Shown here: positions 1-7,472 of the stretch, piece after piece
Numbering within the stretch: position 1 is the first letter of the stretch
Layout of the letters: each line of letters starts with the position of its first letter
Origin: JAFDVL01 sp964631865
GTDB lineage: Bacteria; Acidobacteriota; Blastocatellia; RBC074
NCBI GenBank assembly: GCA_964631865.1
Contig: CAZWAK010000016.1
Coordinates: forward strand, 1-64,000
Reading direction: 5' to 3'
Length of the DNA stretch: 64,000 bases
Made by a program: the position numbers and the translations under genes
Notes under the pieces: model-generated
The model's database searches: none
What the model was told of the DNA's origin: nothing
The model's input: the letters and a program-made list of their open reading frames with translations, nothing else

Positions 1-2
1 CC

Positions 3-1829
3 ATCGAAGACATCGAAACGAATCCTGGCACAGTGATGGGCACAGCGCATTACATGTCGCCCGAACAAGCACGTGGCTTGAAAGTGGACGCACGCAGCGA
101 CATCTTCAGCTTTGGCATCGTGCTCTACGAAATGCTTGCCGGACAAAAACCGTTCACCGGACAAACAATGAGCGATGTACTCGCGGCGATTCTGCGCGCC
201 GAACCGAAACCGCTTGCACAGAGCGTTCCATCGCTACCCGCCGAACTGGATCGTTGTATTGCGAAAGCCCTCTGCAAAGATTGCAACACGCGCTATCAAA
301 CCATCAGCGCATTGCTCAGCGATTTGAAGCGGCTGCGGCAACGCCTGGACTTTGAAGATCAGGCCACCGTGATTTTAGACAGCAGCGCGAGCCTGACCGC
401 AACGACGCGCATCTCGTCCGCGCCGCGCAAAACCCGCCTCCGCAAAACGATTGATTCGCTCGCCGTGCTGCCGCTCATCAATGCGAGCCGCGACCCGAAC
501 CTCGAATACCTCTCCGACGGCATCACCGAAAGCATCATCAACACGCTGTCGCAATTGCCCAAACTCCGCGTCGTGCCGCGCAGCACGGTCTTTCGCTACA
601 AAGGCAAATCGGTTGATCCACAGGAAGCAGGCACGGAACTTGGCGTGCGCGCTGTCTTTGCCGGGCGCATCGTGCAAGTCCGCGATGCGATTATCCTCAA
701 GGCCGAATTGATTGACGTCGCGCATCAATCCCAGCTTTGGGGCGAACAGTATCGTCATAAAAACAAAGACATCTTCGCGCTCGAAACCGAAATTTCCGAA
801 GACATCAGCGAAAAGCTGCGCCTGCGTCTGTCGGGCGAAGAGAAAAAGAAGCTCGTCAAACGCTACACCGAAAACACCGAAGCCTATCACCTCTATCTGA
901 AAGGCCGTTACTTCACCAACAAACGCACGACCGAGTGGATCAAAAAAGGCATCGAACATTTTCAGCAAGCCATTGACCTCGATCCCAACTACGCGCTGGC
1001 GTATGCCGGACTCGCCGATGCCTACTCGTTTCTCGCGTCCTCCACCGGAGGCCATCCGCCGCGCGAAACCTATCCGAAAGCCGAAGCCGCTGCGCTGCAA
1101 GCCTTAGAATTGGACGACACACTGGGCGAAGCGCATTCGACGCTCGGTTTCTGTCGCTTGTTATTCGATTGGGATTTCGCTGCCGCCGAACGCGAATACA
1201 AACGCGCCATCGAACTCAGCCCGAATTACGCGAACGCCCACGACGGCTACAGCTTTTACTTGAAAGCCACCGGCCAACACGAAGCCGCGATCAAAGCCTG
1301 CGAACGCGCGCAGTCACTCGACCCGCTTTCAATGTTTGCGACCTTGAGCTTAGGCTGGGCCTACTACTTCGCCCGCGATTACGACCGTGCATTGATGCAG
1401 GCCCGCAAAGTGCTCGATATGGACGCCAACTTCGGCTTCGCGCACTGGCACGCGGGAAAAACGTACCTGCAAAAAGGAATGTTCACCGAAGCGGTTGCGA
1501 GCTTGCGCCAAGCCCTGAACCTGATTGGCGGCACACCTCCGTTTCTTTCCTTTCTCGGCCACGCCTACGCGCGCGCCGGCAAACAACGCGAAGCCCGCCA
1601 AATGCTCACGCAGTTGCAACGCCTCGCCAACAAGCAATACGTGTCGTCGTATTTCTTAGCGATCATTCACCTCGGCTTAGGCGAGGTAGATGAAACCTTC
1701 GCGTGGCTAGAACAGGCGTATGAAGAACGTTCCGGCTTTCTGGCATTCATTGGTGTAGAGCCGATGTTGGATGATTTGCGTGGGGATGTACGGTTTGAGG
1801 ATTTGCTGGAGCGGGTTGGGGTGTCGTAA
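3..1829 (+). CDS. Ser/Thr protein kinase, C-terminal part, with TolB-like domain and TPRs (5' truncated)
   Basis: The reading frame is open from the first bases of the window, so the gene starts upstream and the ATG at 33 is internal. What remains begins at the kinase activation segment: GTAHYMSPEQ is the APE region, followed by the helix-F segment DARSDIFSFGIVLYEML. The N-lobe and catalytic loop are therefore outside. After the kinase comes a TolB/adenylate-cyclase-associated type domain (SLAVLPLINASRDPNLEYLSDG, about residues 145-265 of the visible part), then about six tetratricopeptide repeats to the end. This kinase-TolB-like-TPR layout is common in Acidobacteriota, where it is taken to be a membrane or cytosolic signalling kinase. 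No transmembrane segment is visible in the part present. The target is unknown. Confidence 0.9.
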   Translation: MEDIETNPGTVMGTAHYMSPEQARGLKVDARSDIFSFGIVLYEMLAGQKPFTGQTMSDVLAAILRAEPKPLAQSVPSLPAELDRCIAKALCKDCNTRYQTISALLSDLKRLRQRLDFEDQATVILDSSASLTATTRISSAPRKTRLRKTIDSLAVLPLINASRDPNLEYLSDGITESIINTLSQLPKLRVVPRSTVFRYKGKSVDPQEAGTELGVRAVFAGRIVQVRDAIILKAELIDVAHQSQLWGEQYRHKNKDIFALETEISEDISEKLRLRLSGEEKKKLVKRYTENTEAYHLYLKGRYFTNKRTTEWIKKGIEHFQQAIDLDPNYALAYAGLADAYSFLASSTGGHPPRETYPKAEAAALQALELDDTLGEAHSTLGFCRLLFDWDFAAAEREYKRAIELSPNYANAHDGYSFYLKATGQHEAAIKACERAQSLDPLSMFATLSLGWAYYFARDYDRALMQARKVLDMDANFGFAHWHAGKTYLQKGMFTEAVASLRQALNLIGGTPPFLSFLGHAYARAGKQREARQMLTQLQRLANKQYVSSYFLAIIHLGLGEVDETFAWLEQAYEERSGFLAFIGVEPMLDDLRGDVRFEDLLERVGVS

Positions 1830-1864
1830 CCTGTATCGCGAATAGGTTTTACATTGGGGCTGAT

Positions 1865-3322
1865 ATGGAGAAAAATCCATTAACCGATTTAGTACGCGCG
1901 CTGCTTTCACTGGCTCGTGAAACGGAGTGGATAGAATTCAAGCACAACAATGCTGACCCCGAAGAAATTGGCGAATACCTTTCTGCGCTCGCCAATGCCG
2001 CTGCCTTGAAAAGACAAAAAGCGGGATACATTATTTGGGGTGTTGACGATTCCACCCATAAGTTGATCGGGACAAATTTTAAGCCCCATGGTGCCAAAGT
2101 TGGCGGCCAGGAACTGGAAAGCTGGCTGGCAAATCTTTTGCATCCTCGCCCTGACGTTAGAATTTATGAGCTTGAAATAGATAACGTACAACTGGTTATT
2201 TTTGAGATTCCTGCTGCACTCCACACCCCTATTCGATTCAAAGAGACCGAGTTCGTCCGGGTTGGAAGCTACAAAAAGAAGCTCAAGGAATATCCCGAAA
2301 AAGAAAGAGAGCTATGGGCCATCTTTCAGAATCGAAATTTTGAAGATGAACTGGCCTTGGGAAATTTAAGCAGCGACCAAGTACTGGGATTATTGGATTA
2401 TCAAACTTATTTTGAGCTTACCGCACAGGCGATTCCATCCAGCCACGCCTCCATCCTGAATCGCCTGGCAGATGAAAAATTCTTGGTTCCTGAACCCGGT
2501 GGGAAATATGGCATCACCAATTTTGGCGCACTTCTTTTTGCCAGGGACTTACGGCGGTTTGAGCGCCTGTCCCGCAAGGCTCTGCGGGTTATCGCTTACA
2601 ACGGCAAAGGTCGCGTTGAGACGATCCGCGAAATGCCCGATGCTCTTGGATATGCGGTTGGCTTTGAGCGTGCTATCGCCTTTATCAAAGACCGCTTGCC
2701 ACTCAACGAACAACTCGGCGCAGCATTTAGAAAAGAAGTAACAATGTACCCGCCGCGCGCGATTCGCGAGCTTGTCGCCAATACGCTGATTCATCAGGAT
2801 TTTTATATTTCAGGTACGGGACCGAAAGTGGAAATCTTTTCGGATCGCATTGAGTTTACCAATCCAGGCAGCCCGCTGATTGATACGCTGCGATTTATTG
2901 ACCAACCACCACGTTCAAGAAACGAACAACTGGCTGCTTTTATGCGCCGCATCAACATTTGCGAAGAACGTGGCAGTGGTATTGATAAGGTGATTTTTGA
3001 CATAGAGGTTTTCCAACTTCCTGCCCCTGATTTTAGGGTTGTAGAAGACAATACCTTAGCGATTCTTTACGCTGACAAACCGCTGTCGGCAATGGATGCT
3101 AAAGATCGCATTCGCGCCTGCTATCAGCATGCTTGCCTGAAATATGTCTTCAATGAGCGCATGACGAATGAAAGCTTACGGACGCGGCTGAGGATTGCAG
3201 AGCAAAACTACTCCATGGCCTCAAGAATAATTTCTGATACTACGAAAGCTGGATTGATCAAACTTTCTGACCCTGAAGTTAAGTCGAGACGAATGTTCAG
3301 CTATGTTCCATTTTGGTTGTGA
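1865..3322 (+). CDS. AlbA_2/Schlafen-type ATP-binding protein with winged-helix C-terminus
   Basis: This 485-aa protein starts with an AlbA_2 (divergent AAA-4, Schlafen-like) domain: TEWIEFKHN, then GEYLSALANAAAL and IIWGVDD over roughly residues 18-150. A GHKL-like half follows (RELVANTLIHQDF, then KVEIFSDRIEFTNPG and EERGSGIDK, residues about 290-370), and the C-terminus looks like a winged helix. Family members are usually annotated as putative transcriptional regulators or ATP-binding proteins, and some sit in defence islands. It lies 35 bp after the kinase gene on the same strand and ends before a strong hairpin. Its codon use is more AT-rich than the kinase gene, which hints at horizontal acquisition. 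The function is not established. Confidence 0.85.
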   Translation: MEKNPLTDLVRALLSLARETEWIEFKHNNADPEEIGEYLSALANAAALKRQKAGYIIWGVDDSTHKLIGTNFKPHGAKVGGQELESWLANLLHPRPDVRIYELEIDNVQLVIFEIPAALHTPIRFKETEFVRVGSYKKKLKEYPEKERELWAIFQNRNFEDELALGNLSSDQVLGLLDYQTYFELTAQAIPSSHASILNRLADEKFLVPEPGGKYGITNFGALLFARDLRRFERLSRKALRVIAYNGKGRVETIREMPDALGYAVGFERAIAFIKDRLPLNEQLGAAFRKEVTMYPPRAIRELVANTLIHQDFYISGTGPKVEIFSDRIEFTNPGSPLIDTLRFIDQPPRSRNEQLAAFMRRINICEERGSGIDKVIFDIEVFQLPAPDFRVVEDNTLAILYADKPLSAMDAKDRIRACYQHACLKYVFNERMTNESLRTRLRIAEQNYSMASRIISDTTKAGLIKLSDPEVKSRRMFSYVPFWL

Positions 3323-3504
3323 TTTTATGTGACGGGCATGTGACTGAGTATCCCTGCGGGGCGAGGTAACTTGGCATAAAAACTACGGAAATTCCGTACA
3401 CTATGAGGTTTACAAGGATTATTAAGGTAATACTTTATATGATGGGTATGTCATGCCGTTTGGCAAGACGGCAAAGCCGTCATTGTTGACGAATCAGCAA
3501 AATA
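3323..3504. other. intergenic spacer with a minor hairpin
   Basis: This noncoding spacer is AT-rich compared with the neighbouring genes. A short inverted repeat GACGGC-aaa-GCCGTC lies at 3467-3481. I see no convincing ORF or promoter here. Confidence 0.4.
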
Positions 3505-3533
3505 GAAAAGCGAGGAACTGCTCCTCGCTTTTC
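3505..3533. terminator. bidirectional rho-independent terminator
   Basis: A perfect 12-bp stem (GAAAAGCGAGGA with TCCTCGCTTTTC) closes a 5-nt loop. It has an A-run on the left and a T-run on the right, so it can work in both directions. It lies between the convergent ATP-binding gene (plus strand) and fadE (minus strand). Confidence 0.8.
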
Positions 3534-3556
3534 CATTTCTGCGTTGTCGCAAAACG

Positions 3557-5341
3557 TTAGAACAAATACCCGCCAGCCGCTACGACCTTATCCGCCAGGC
3601 TGTCACGAATCGCTGACGTATTAATCGGCGTGTACTTCGTGAAGCGTTTCAGCGCCGCCAACAACATCCGCAAATCATCGCCTTCGGCAATCGCGGCCAA
3701 TGCGTTCTTGGCGGCGGTTTCGATGCGACCGAGCGCGTCATTCGTGTAGAGCTTCGTCGCGTCAATCGCGGCCTGATGCTTCTCGACGCCATCGCGTTCG
3801 ATCAGCTTTGCCGTCCGCGCGATGGCGCTGTCCATCAGGAAGGTTTCGATGATGATGTCGGCAGCCCAACACAAAATCATTTGCTGCTCCGACAACGCGG
3901 TCATGAATTTCTGCGCGGCGGAACCGAGCACCATCAATGCGACTTTCTTGGCGTTCGCGGCAATCTTGCGCTCTTCGGCCATCGGCGCGTCGTCTACCTC
4001 TTCAAACGAAGGCCCGGCGAGCAATTCTTCCTGCAACTGTTTCGCGGCGGCGAGCAGCGGCAATTCGCCTTTCATCGCGCGCTTGAGCAGTTGGCCGGGA
4101 ATCAGCAGGCGGTTGATTTCGTTCGTGCCTTCAAAGATGCGGTTAACGCGGCAATCGCGGTACACGCCTTCAACCGGATAGTCTTCGGTGAAGCCGTTGC
4201 CGCCGTAAATTTGCACCCCTTCGTCCGCGCAATAAAACAACGCTTCCGTGCCCGCGACTTTAATCATCGCGCATTCAATCGCGTACTCTTCGACGGCTTT
4301 CAGGATTTCGGCAGGCACGCTTTTATCAATGCCACTCTCGCGGTCTTCGATCATCCCGGCGGTGCGATAGACGGCAGATTCGACCGCATAAATCCGCGCG
4401 AGCATTTCGGCGAGCTTGTATTTGATCGCGCCGAACGTCGCAATTGCGCGCCCGAATTGATGCCGCTCTTTGGCATAATTCGCAGACAAACTTAGCACTC
4501 GTTTCGCGCCCCCGATGGAGCCAGCGCCCATCTTGATGCGCCCGAAATTCAGCACGTTGAAGGCGATCAAGTGACCTTTGCCAATTTCGCCGAGCAAGCG
4601 ATCTTTCGGAATCTTCGCGTCCTGCAACAGCACCGGCGTCGTCGAAGAGCCGCGTTGTCCGAGCTTGTGTTCCTCTTTGCCGGGCGAAACGCCGGGATCG
4701 TTTTTCTCCACGATGAACGCGGAAAACTTCTCGCCGTCCACTTTCGCAAAGACGATGAACAGGTCAGCGAAGCCGCCGTTCGTGATCCACATCTTTTCGC
4801 CGTTCAAAATCCAATGCTCGCCATCTTCGCTAAGCCGCGCGGTTGCTTTTGCGCCGAGTGCATCGGAACCCGAAGTGGATTCGCTCAGGCAATACGAACT
4901 GATCCATTCCGCCGAACCGATCTTCGGCAGGTAATAGGATTTTTGTTCTTCATTGCCGAAGAACACGATGGGCAATAAGCCGATGCTGTTCGTCGCGCCA
5001 AAGCCCGTCGCAAACGAAGCCTGTCCCGACAGATTTTCAGCAATCAACATATTCGACACGTGGTCGAGTTCGAGACCTTCGTATTTCTCCGGGATCGCCG
5101 CGTTGATGAGTCCCAAGTCCGCAGCCTTGCGAATCAACGTGCGCTGGACTTCGTAGTCTTTCGATTCGAGTGCATCGTGTTGCGGAATGACTTCCTTGTC
5201 CATGAACTCGGTGGTGGTTTGCCCGATCATGATTTGTTCTTCAGTGAAATCTTCGGGCGAAAAGACCTGCGAGGGCGTGGTTTCCGCGAGCAAAAAGCCG
5301 CCGCCTTTGACGACTGTTTTTCCTTGTGCTGTAGCTGACAT
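3557..5341 (-). CDS. fadE: acyl-CoA dehydrogenase (FadE type, with C-terminal extension)
   Basis: This FAD-dependent enzyme makes the trans-2,3-enoyl-CoA in the first step of beta-oxidation. It is 594 aa when started at MSATAQGK (5341). A longer frame to 5413 would translate the palindromic repeat and is rejected. The acyl-CoA dehydrogenase N, middle and C domains cover about residues 35-425, with YCLSESTSGSDA (flavin/substrate loop), IYGGNGFTEDYPVE and the catalytic-Glu motif FEGTNEINR. A C-terminal extension of about 160 aa follows, as in VLCAD-like enzymes and Bacillus FadE. It is the last gene of a minus-strand run led by the bifunctional enzyme and thiolase. A heptamer palindrome separates it from the thiolase gene. 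Confidence 0.93.
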   Translation of the reverse strand: MSATAQGKTVVKGGGFLLAETTPSQVFSPEDFTEEQIMIGQTTTEFMDKEVIPQHDALESKDYEVQRTLIRKAADLGLINAAIPEKYEGLELDHVSNMLIAENLSGQASFATGFGATNSIGLLPIVFFGNEEQKSYYLPKIGSAEWISSYCLSESTSGSDALGAKATARLSEDGEHWILNGEKMWITNGGFADLFIVFAKVDGEKFSAFIVEKNDPGVSPGKEEHKLGQRGSSTTPVLLQDAKIPKDRLLGEIGKGHLIAFNVLNFGRIKMGAGSIGGAKRVLSLSANYAKERHQFGRAIATFGAIKYKLAEMLARIYAVESAVYRTAGMIEDRESGIDKSVPAEILKAVEEYAIECAMIKVAGTEALFYCADEGVQIYGGNGFTEDYPVEGVYRDCRVNRIFEGTNEINRLLIPGQLLKRAMKGELPLLAAAKQLQEELLAGPSFEEVDDAPMAEERKIAANAKKVALMVLGSAAQKFMTALSEQQMILCWAADIIIETFLMDSAIARTAKLIERDGVEKHQAAIDATKLYTNDALGRIETAAKNALAAIAEGDDLRMLLAALKRFTKYTPINTSAIRDSLADKVVAAGGYLF

Positions 5342-5352
5342 AAAAGCCTTTC

Positions 5353-5422
5353 TGGTGGTCGGTGGTCGGTGGTTGGTGGTCGGTAAGAAAACCAGCCACC
5401 AGCCACCAGTCACCAGTCACCC
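5353..5422 (-). repeat. heptamer inverted repeat, copy 1 (ACCRRYC family)
   Basis: The left arm (5353-5384) is built from GGTGGTC-like heptamers. The right arm (5391-5422) is built from ACCAGYC heptamers (ACCAGCC twice, then ACCAGTC twice). A 6-nt A-rich spacer (5385-5390) separates them. The arms form an imperfect inverted repeat of about 31 bp. The element fills the gap between the thiolase stop (5425) and the fadE start (5341). Related copies lie at 11071-11137 and 41424-41490 in the same orientation to transcription. Confidence 0.85.
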
Positions 5423-5424
5423 TT

Positions 5425-6642
5425 TCAGTTCATAAGATTTTCAAAAACTCCTGCCGCGCCCATGCCGCCGCCGACACACATTGTGACCATGCCGTATTTG
5501 GCTCCGGTGCGCTTCATTTCCTGCAAGATCGTGGCCGTAAGTTTCGCACCCGTGCAGCCGAGCGGATGACCAAGTGCGAGCGCGCCGCCGTTAACGTTGA
5601 CCCGTTCGGGATCAATGTTCAGATGCTTGATGACGGCGAGCGCCTGCGCGGCGAATGCTTCATTCAATTCGATGACGCCGATGTCGTCGAGTTTGAGATC
5701 CGCGATTTTCAAGGCTTTCGGAATCGCTTCGATGGGGCCGATGCCCATAATTTCGGGCGGCACGCCAGCAACGGCGTAGCAGACGAACCGCGCCATCGGT
5801 TTCAACCCCAACGCTTCCGCCCGTTCGCGCCTCATCAACAACGCAGCGGCTGCGCCATCGGACATTTGCGAAGACGTTCCGGCGGTGACCGTGCCGCGTG
5901 CGTGAAAGACGGGTTTGAGCTTCGCCAAGCCTTCGAGCGAAGTATCGCGGCGCACGCCTTCATCGGTATCGAAGACGAATTCTTTCGTGGCGATGCGGTT
6001 CTTTGCGTTGAGCGGTTTGCCTGCGGCAGCGGCGGCGGCGTTGACTTCGCGGTTGACGACAGTGACAGGCACGATTTCGTCTTTGAATTTGCCTGCGTCA
6101 ATCGCTGCGCCTGCTCGGTTGTGCGAACGCACGGCAAACGCTTCCGCCTCTTCGCGCGAGATTTCATATTTCTGCGCGACATTTTCAGCGGTCAATCCCA
6201 TATTCAAGTAAACATCAGGATAAACGTCCACGAGCGTTGGATTCGGCGACAGGTTGTAGCCGCCCATCGGCAACATAGACATAGATTCCGCGCCGCCGCC
6301 AATCGCCACTTCGGATGAGCCGACCATAATGTGTTCGGCAGCCTGCGCGATGGCTTGCAAACCGGACGAGCAAAACCGATTGATCGTCAATGCCGCCGTC
6401 GTGACCGGCAAGCCGCCAAGCAACGCGATTTGCCGCGCCATATTCGCGCCCTGTTGAGCTTCCGGCGTCGCGCAGCCGATGACGACATCGTCTACTTCTT
6501 TGGCTTCGAGTTGGGGCGTTTGTGCCAACAAAGCTTTGATGACCGCACCGCCCAAATCATCAGGCCGCGTGTCTTTGAGCGTGCCGCGCGGCGCTTTGCC
6601 AATCGCGGTTCTGAGTGCGTTTACGATAACTACTTCACGCAT
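5425..6642 (-). CDS. fadA: acetyl-CoA C-acyltransferase (3-ketoacyl-CoA thiolase)
   Basis: It cleaves 3-ketoacyl-CoA with CoA to give acetyl-CoA and a shortened acyl-CoA, the last beta-oxidation step. The protein is 405 aa. The nucleophilic Cys91 lies in NRFCSSGLQA, the catalytic His in GGALALGHPLG (about residue 359), and the second Cys in MVTMCVGGGMG (about residue 389). The start at 6642 (MREVVIVNALRTA) is preceded by a GGAG ribosome site. The upstream in-frame methionine would add a non-homologous leader. The gene sits 22 nt after a 42-aa membrane-peptide gene and is followed by the palindrome and fadE. FadN-FadA-FadE is also the operon order of Bacillus subtilis. Confidence 0.94.
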   Translation of the reverse strand: MREVVIVNALRTAIGKAPRGTLKDTRPDDLGGAVIKALLAQTPQLEAKEVDDVVIGCATPEAQQGANMARQIALLGGLPVTTAALTINRFCSSGLQAIAQAAEHIMVGSSEVAIGGGAESMSMLPMGGYNLSPNPTLVDVYPDVYLNMGLTAENVAQKYEISREEAEAFAVRSHNRAGAAIDAGKFKDEIVPVTVVNREVNAAAAAAGKPLNAKNRIATKEFVFDTDEGVRRDTSLEGLAKLKPVFHARGTVTAGTSSQMSDGAAAALLMRRERAEALGLKPMARFVCYAVAGVPPEIMGIGPIEAIPKALKIADLKLDDIGVIELNEAFAAQALAVIKHLNIDPERVNVNGGALALGHPLGCTGAKLTATILQEMKRTGAKYGMVTMCVGGGMGAAGVFENLMN

Positions 6643-6664
6643 GAAATTGTCTCCTTCATTCGCG

Positions 6665-6793
6665 TCAACGCGCGAGGTAAGAAATAATCTGCAACAGTAA
6701 AAGTACAATCAGCGTCGGCGCGACCGAGAAAAAGAAAATCCATAAGCCATCGCGCTGATACGAAAATTGATAGAGAAATTTTGGGAGTTTCAT
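6665..6793 (-). CDS. small single-pass membrane protein, 42 aa
   Basis: This short ORF fills the gap between the PIN gene and thiolase. It starts with ATG at 6793, preceded by GGAGA at good spacing, and ends with TGA at 6665. The protein has a basic/aromatic N-terminus (MKLPKFLYQFSYQRDG), one hydrophobic helix of about 22 residues rich in Phe, Leu and Ile, and a short YLAR end, which suggests an inner-membrane peptide with its N-terminus in the cytoplasm. It is separated from the PIN gene by 15 nt and from fadA by 22 nt, so it is probably co-transcribed. No family is recognised. Confidence 0.6.
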   Translation of the reverse strand: MKLPKFLYQFSYQRDGLWIFFFSVAPTLIVLLLLQIISYLAR

Positions 6794-6808
6794 CGCTTCT
6801 CCAGAAGC

Positions 6809-7216
6809 CTAAAGCAAAATAGTAAAACCTTCTTGCGCAAAATGATGATCATGCGTAAGGACTTCGTTGATCCCCCGCTCGCGCATGACATTCATTGAGA
6901 TACAATCGGTCAAGCTGTAACCTTTGTCCAAGCGGGCCTCGTAAAGATCAAGCCCGCCCAGAAATGTCGCGTGCGTATGAGGCAGAACTTCGATACTTAG
7001 GTCATCCAGTAAATAGTGGGCAAAATCAACGGCTGTCTGCCGAATCTGTGCGGGGTATTCCGCGAAAAAGTTCAGCAACTCAATCAAGACGGATTCAGTT
7101 GTTACCAAACTAACTACACCAAGTGTTGCTTCCACTTCGATCACTCGGGCATACCACTGGTCACGGACGTTGACCCGCGCTACCCAGTAATTCGTGTCAG
7201 CAAAAATTTCTTTCAC
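6809..7216 (-). CDS. PIN-domain ribonuclease toxin (VapC-like)
   Basis: The 135-aa protein has the acidic residues of a PIN domain: Asp7 (FADTNYW), Glu41 or Glu46 (TESVLIE), Asp104 (GYSLTDCISM) and Asp123 (LTHDHHF). In VapC toxins these bind Mg2+ or Mn2+ and cleave RNA. Its ATG overlaps the stop of the upstream small gene by 4 nt (ATGA), the usual translational coupling of toxin-antitoxin pairs. It lies inside the fatty-acid gene run, between fadN and fadA. The RNA target cannot be told from sequence. Confidence 0.85.
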   Translation of the reverse strand: MKEIFADTNYWVARVNVRDQWYARVIEVEATLGVVSLVTTESVLIELLNFFAEYPAQIRQTAVDFAHYLLDDLSIEVLPHTHATFLGGLDLYEARLDKGYSLTDCISMNVMRERGINEVLTHDHHFAQEGFTILL

Positions 7217-7455
7217 TTTTTAGCTGCTCCATACAAATAGTGATCCAAATTTTCAGAAGCGTCTGTTGGCAGTTTATTCAAATCTGCTTCTGGCACACGT
7301 CCAAATGTTTCACCAACGATTCGGGTCATCACGTCGCTCAGTGAAGGGCGCGGTGTGCCTTCTTGTTCTATGCTCTCCACAAACTCCAACACCTTTCTTT
7401 GTTGTTCTGGCGTAAGCGCCTGTACTTTTTCGATGACTGATTCTGTGACACTCAT
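7213..7455 (-). CDS. antitoxin-like protein paired with PIN toxin
   Basis: This 80-aa protein begins with a helix of the DUF2281-like type (VIEKVQALTPEQQRKVLEFV). Such N-termini are common in antitoxins encoded just before PIN genes. The C-terminal half is charged and probably wraps the toxin. It overlaps the PIN gene by 4 nt and starts 17 nt after the fadN stop, with an AAGGA ribosome site upstream. The family assignment rests on the N-terminal pattern and the context. No classical DNA-binding motif is obvious, so autoregulation is uncertain. Confidence 0.7.
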   Translation of the reverse strand: MSVTESVIEKVQALTPEQQRKVLEFVESIEQEGTPRPSLSDVMTRIVGETFGRVPEADLNKLPTDASENLDHYLYGAAKK

Positions 7456-7472
7456 AGGACATCCTTTCTTGC

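Noticed and set aside
5342..5413. Longer N-terminus of the acyl-CoA dehydrogenase
   Set aside because: The extra 24 codons only translate the heptamer palindrome. The same false leader, rich in Trp, Gly, Pro and Thr, appears at every copy of the repeat.
5362..6318. 318-codon open frame on the plus strand
   Set aside because: It begins in the repeat and runs antisense through thiolase, whose active-site motifs are intact on the other strand.
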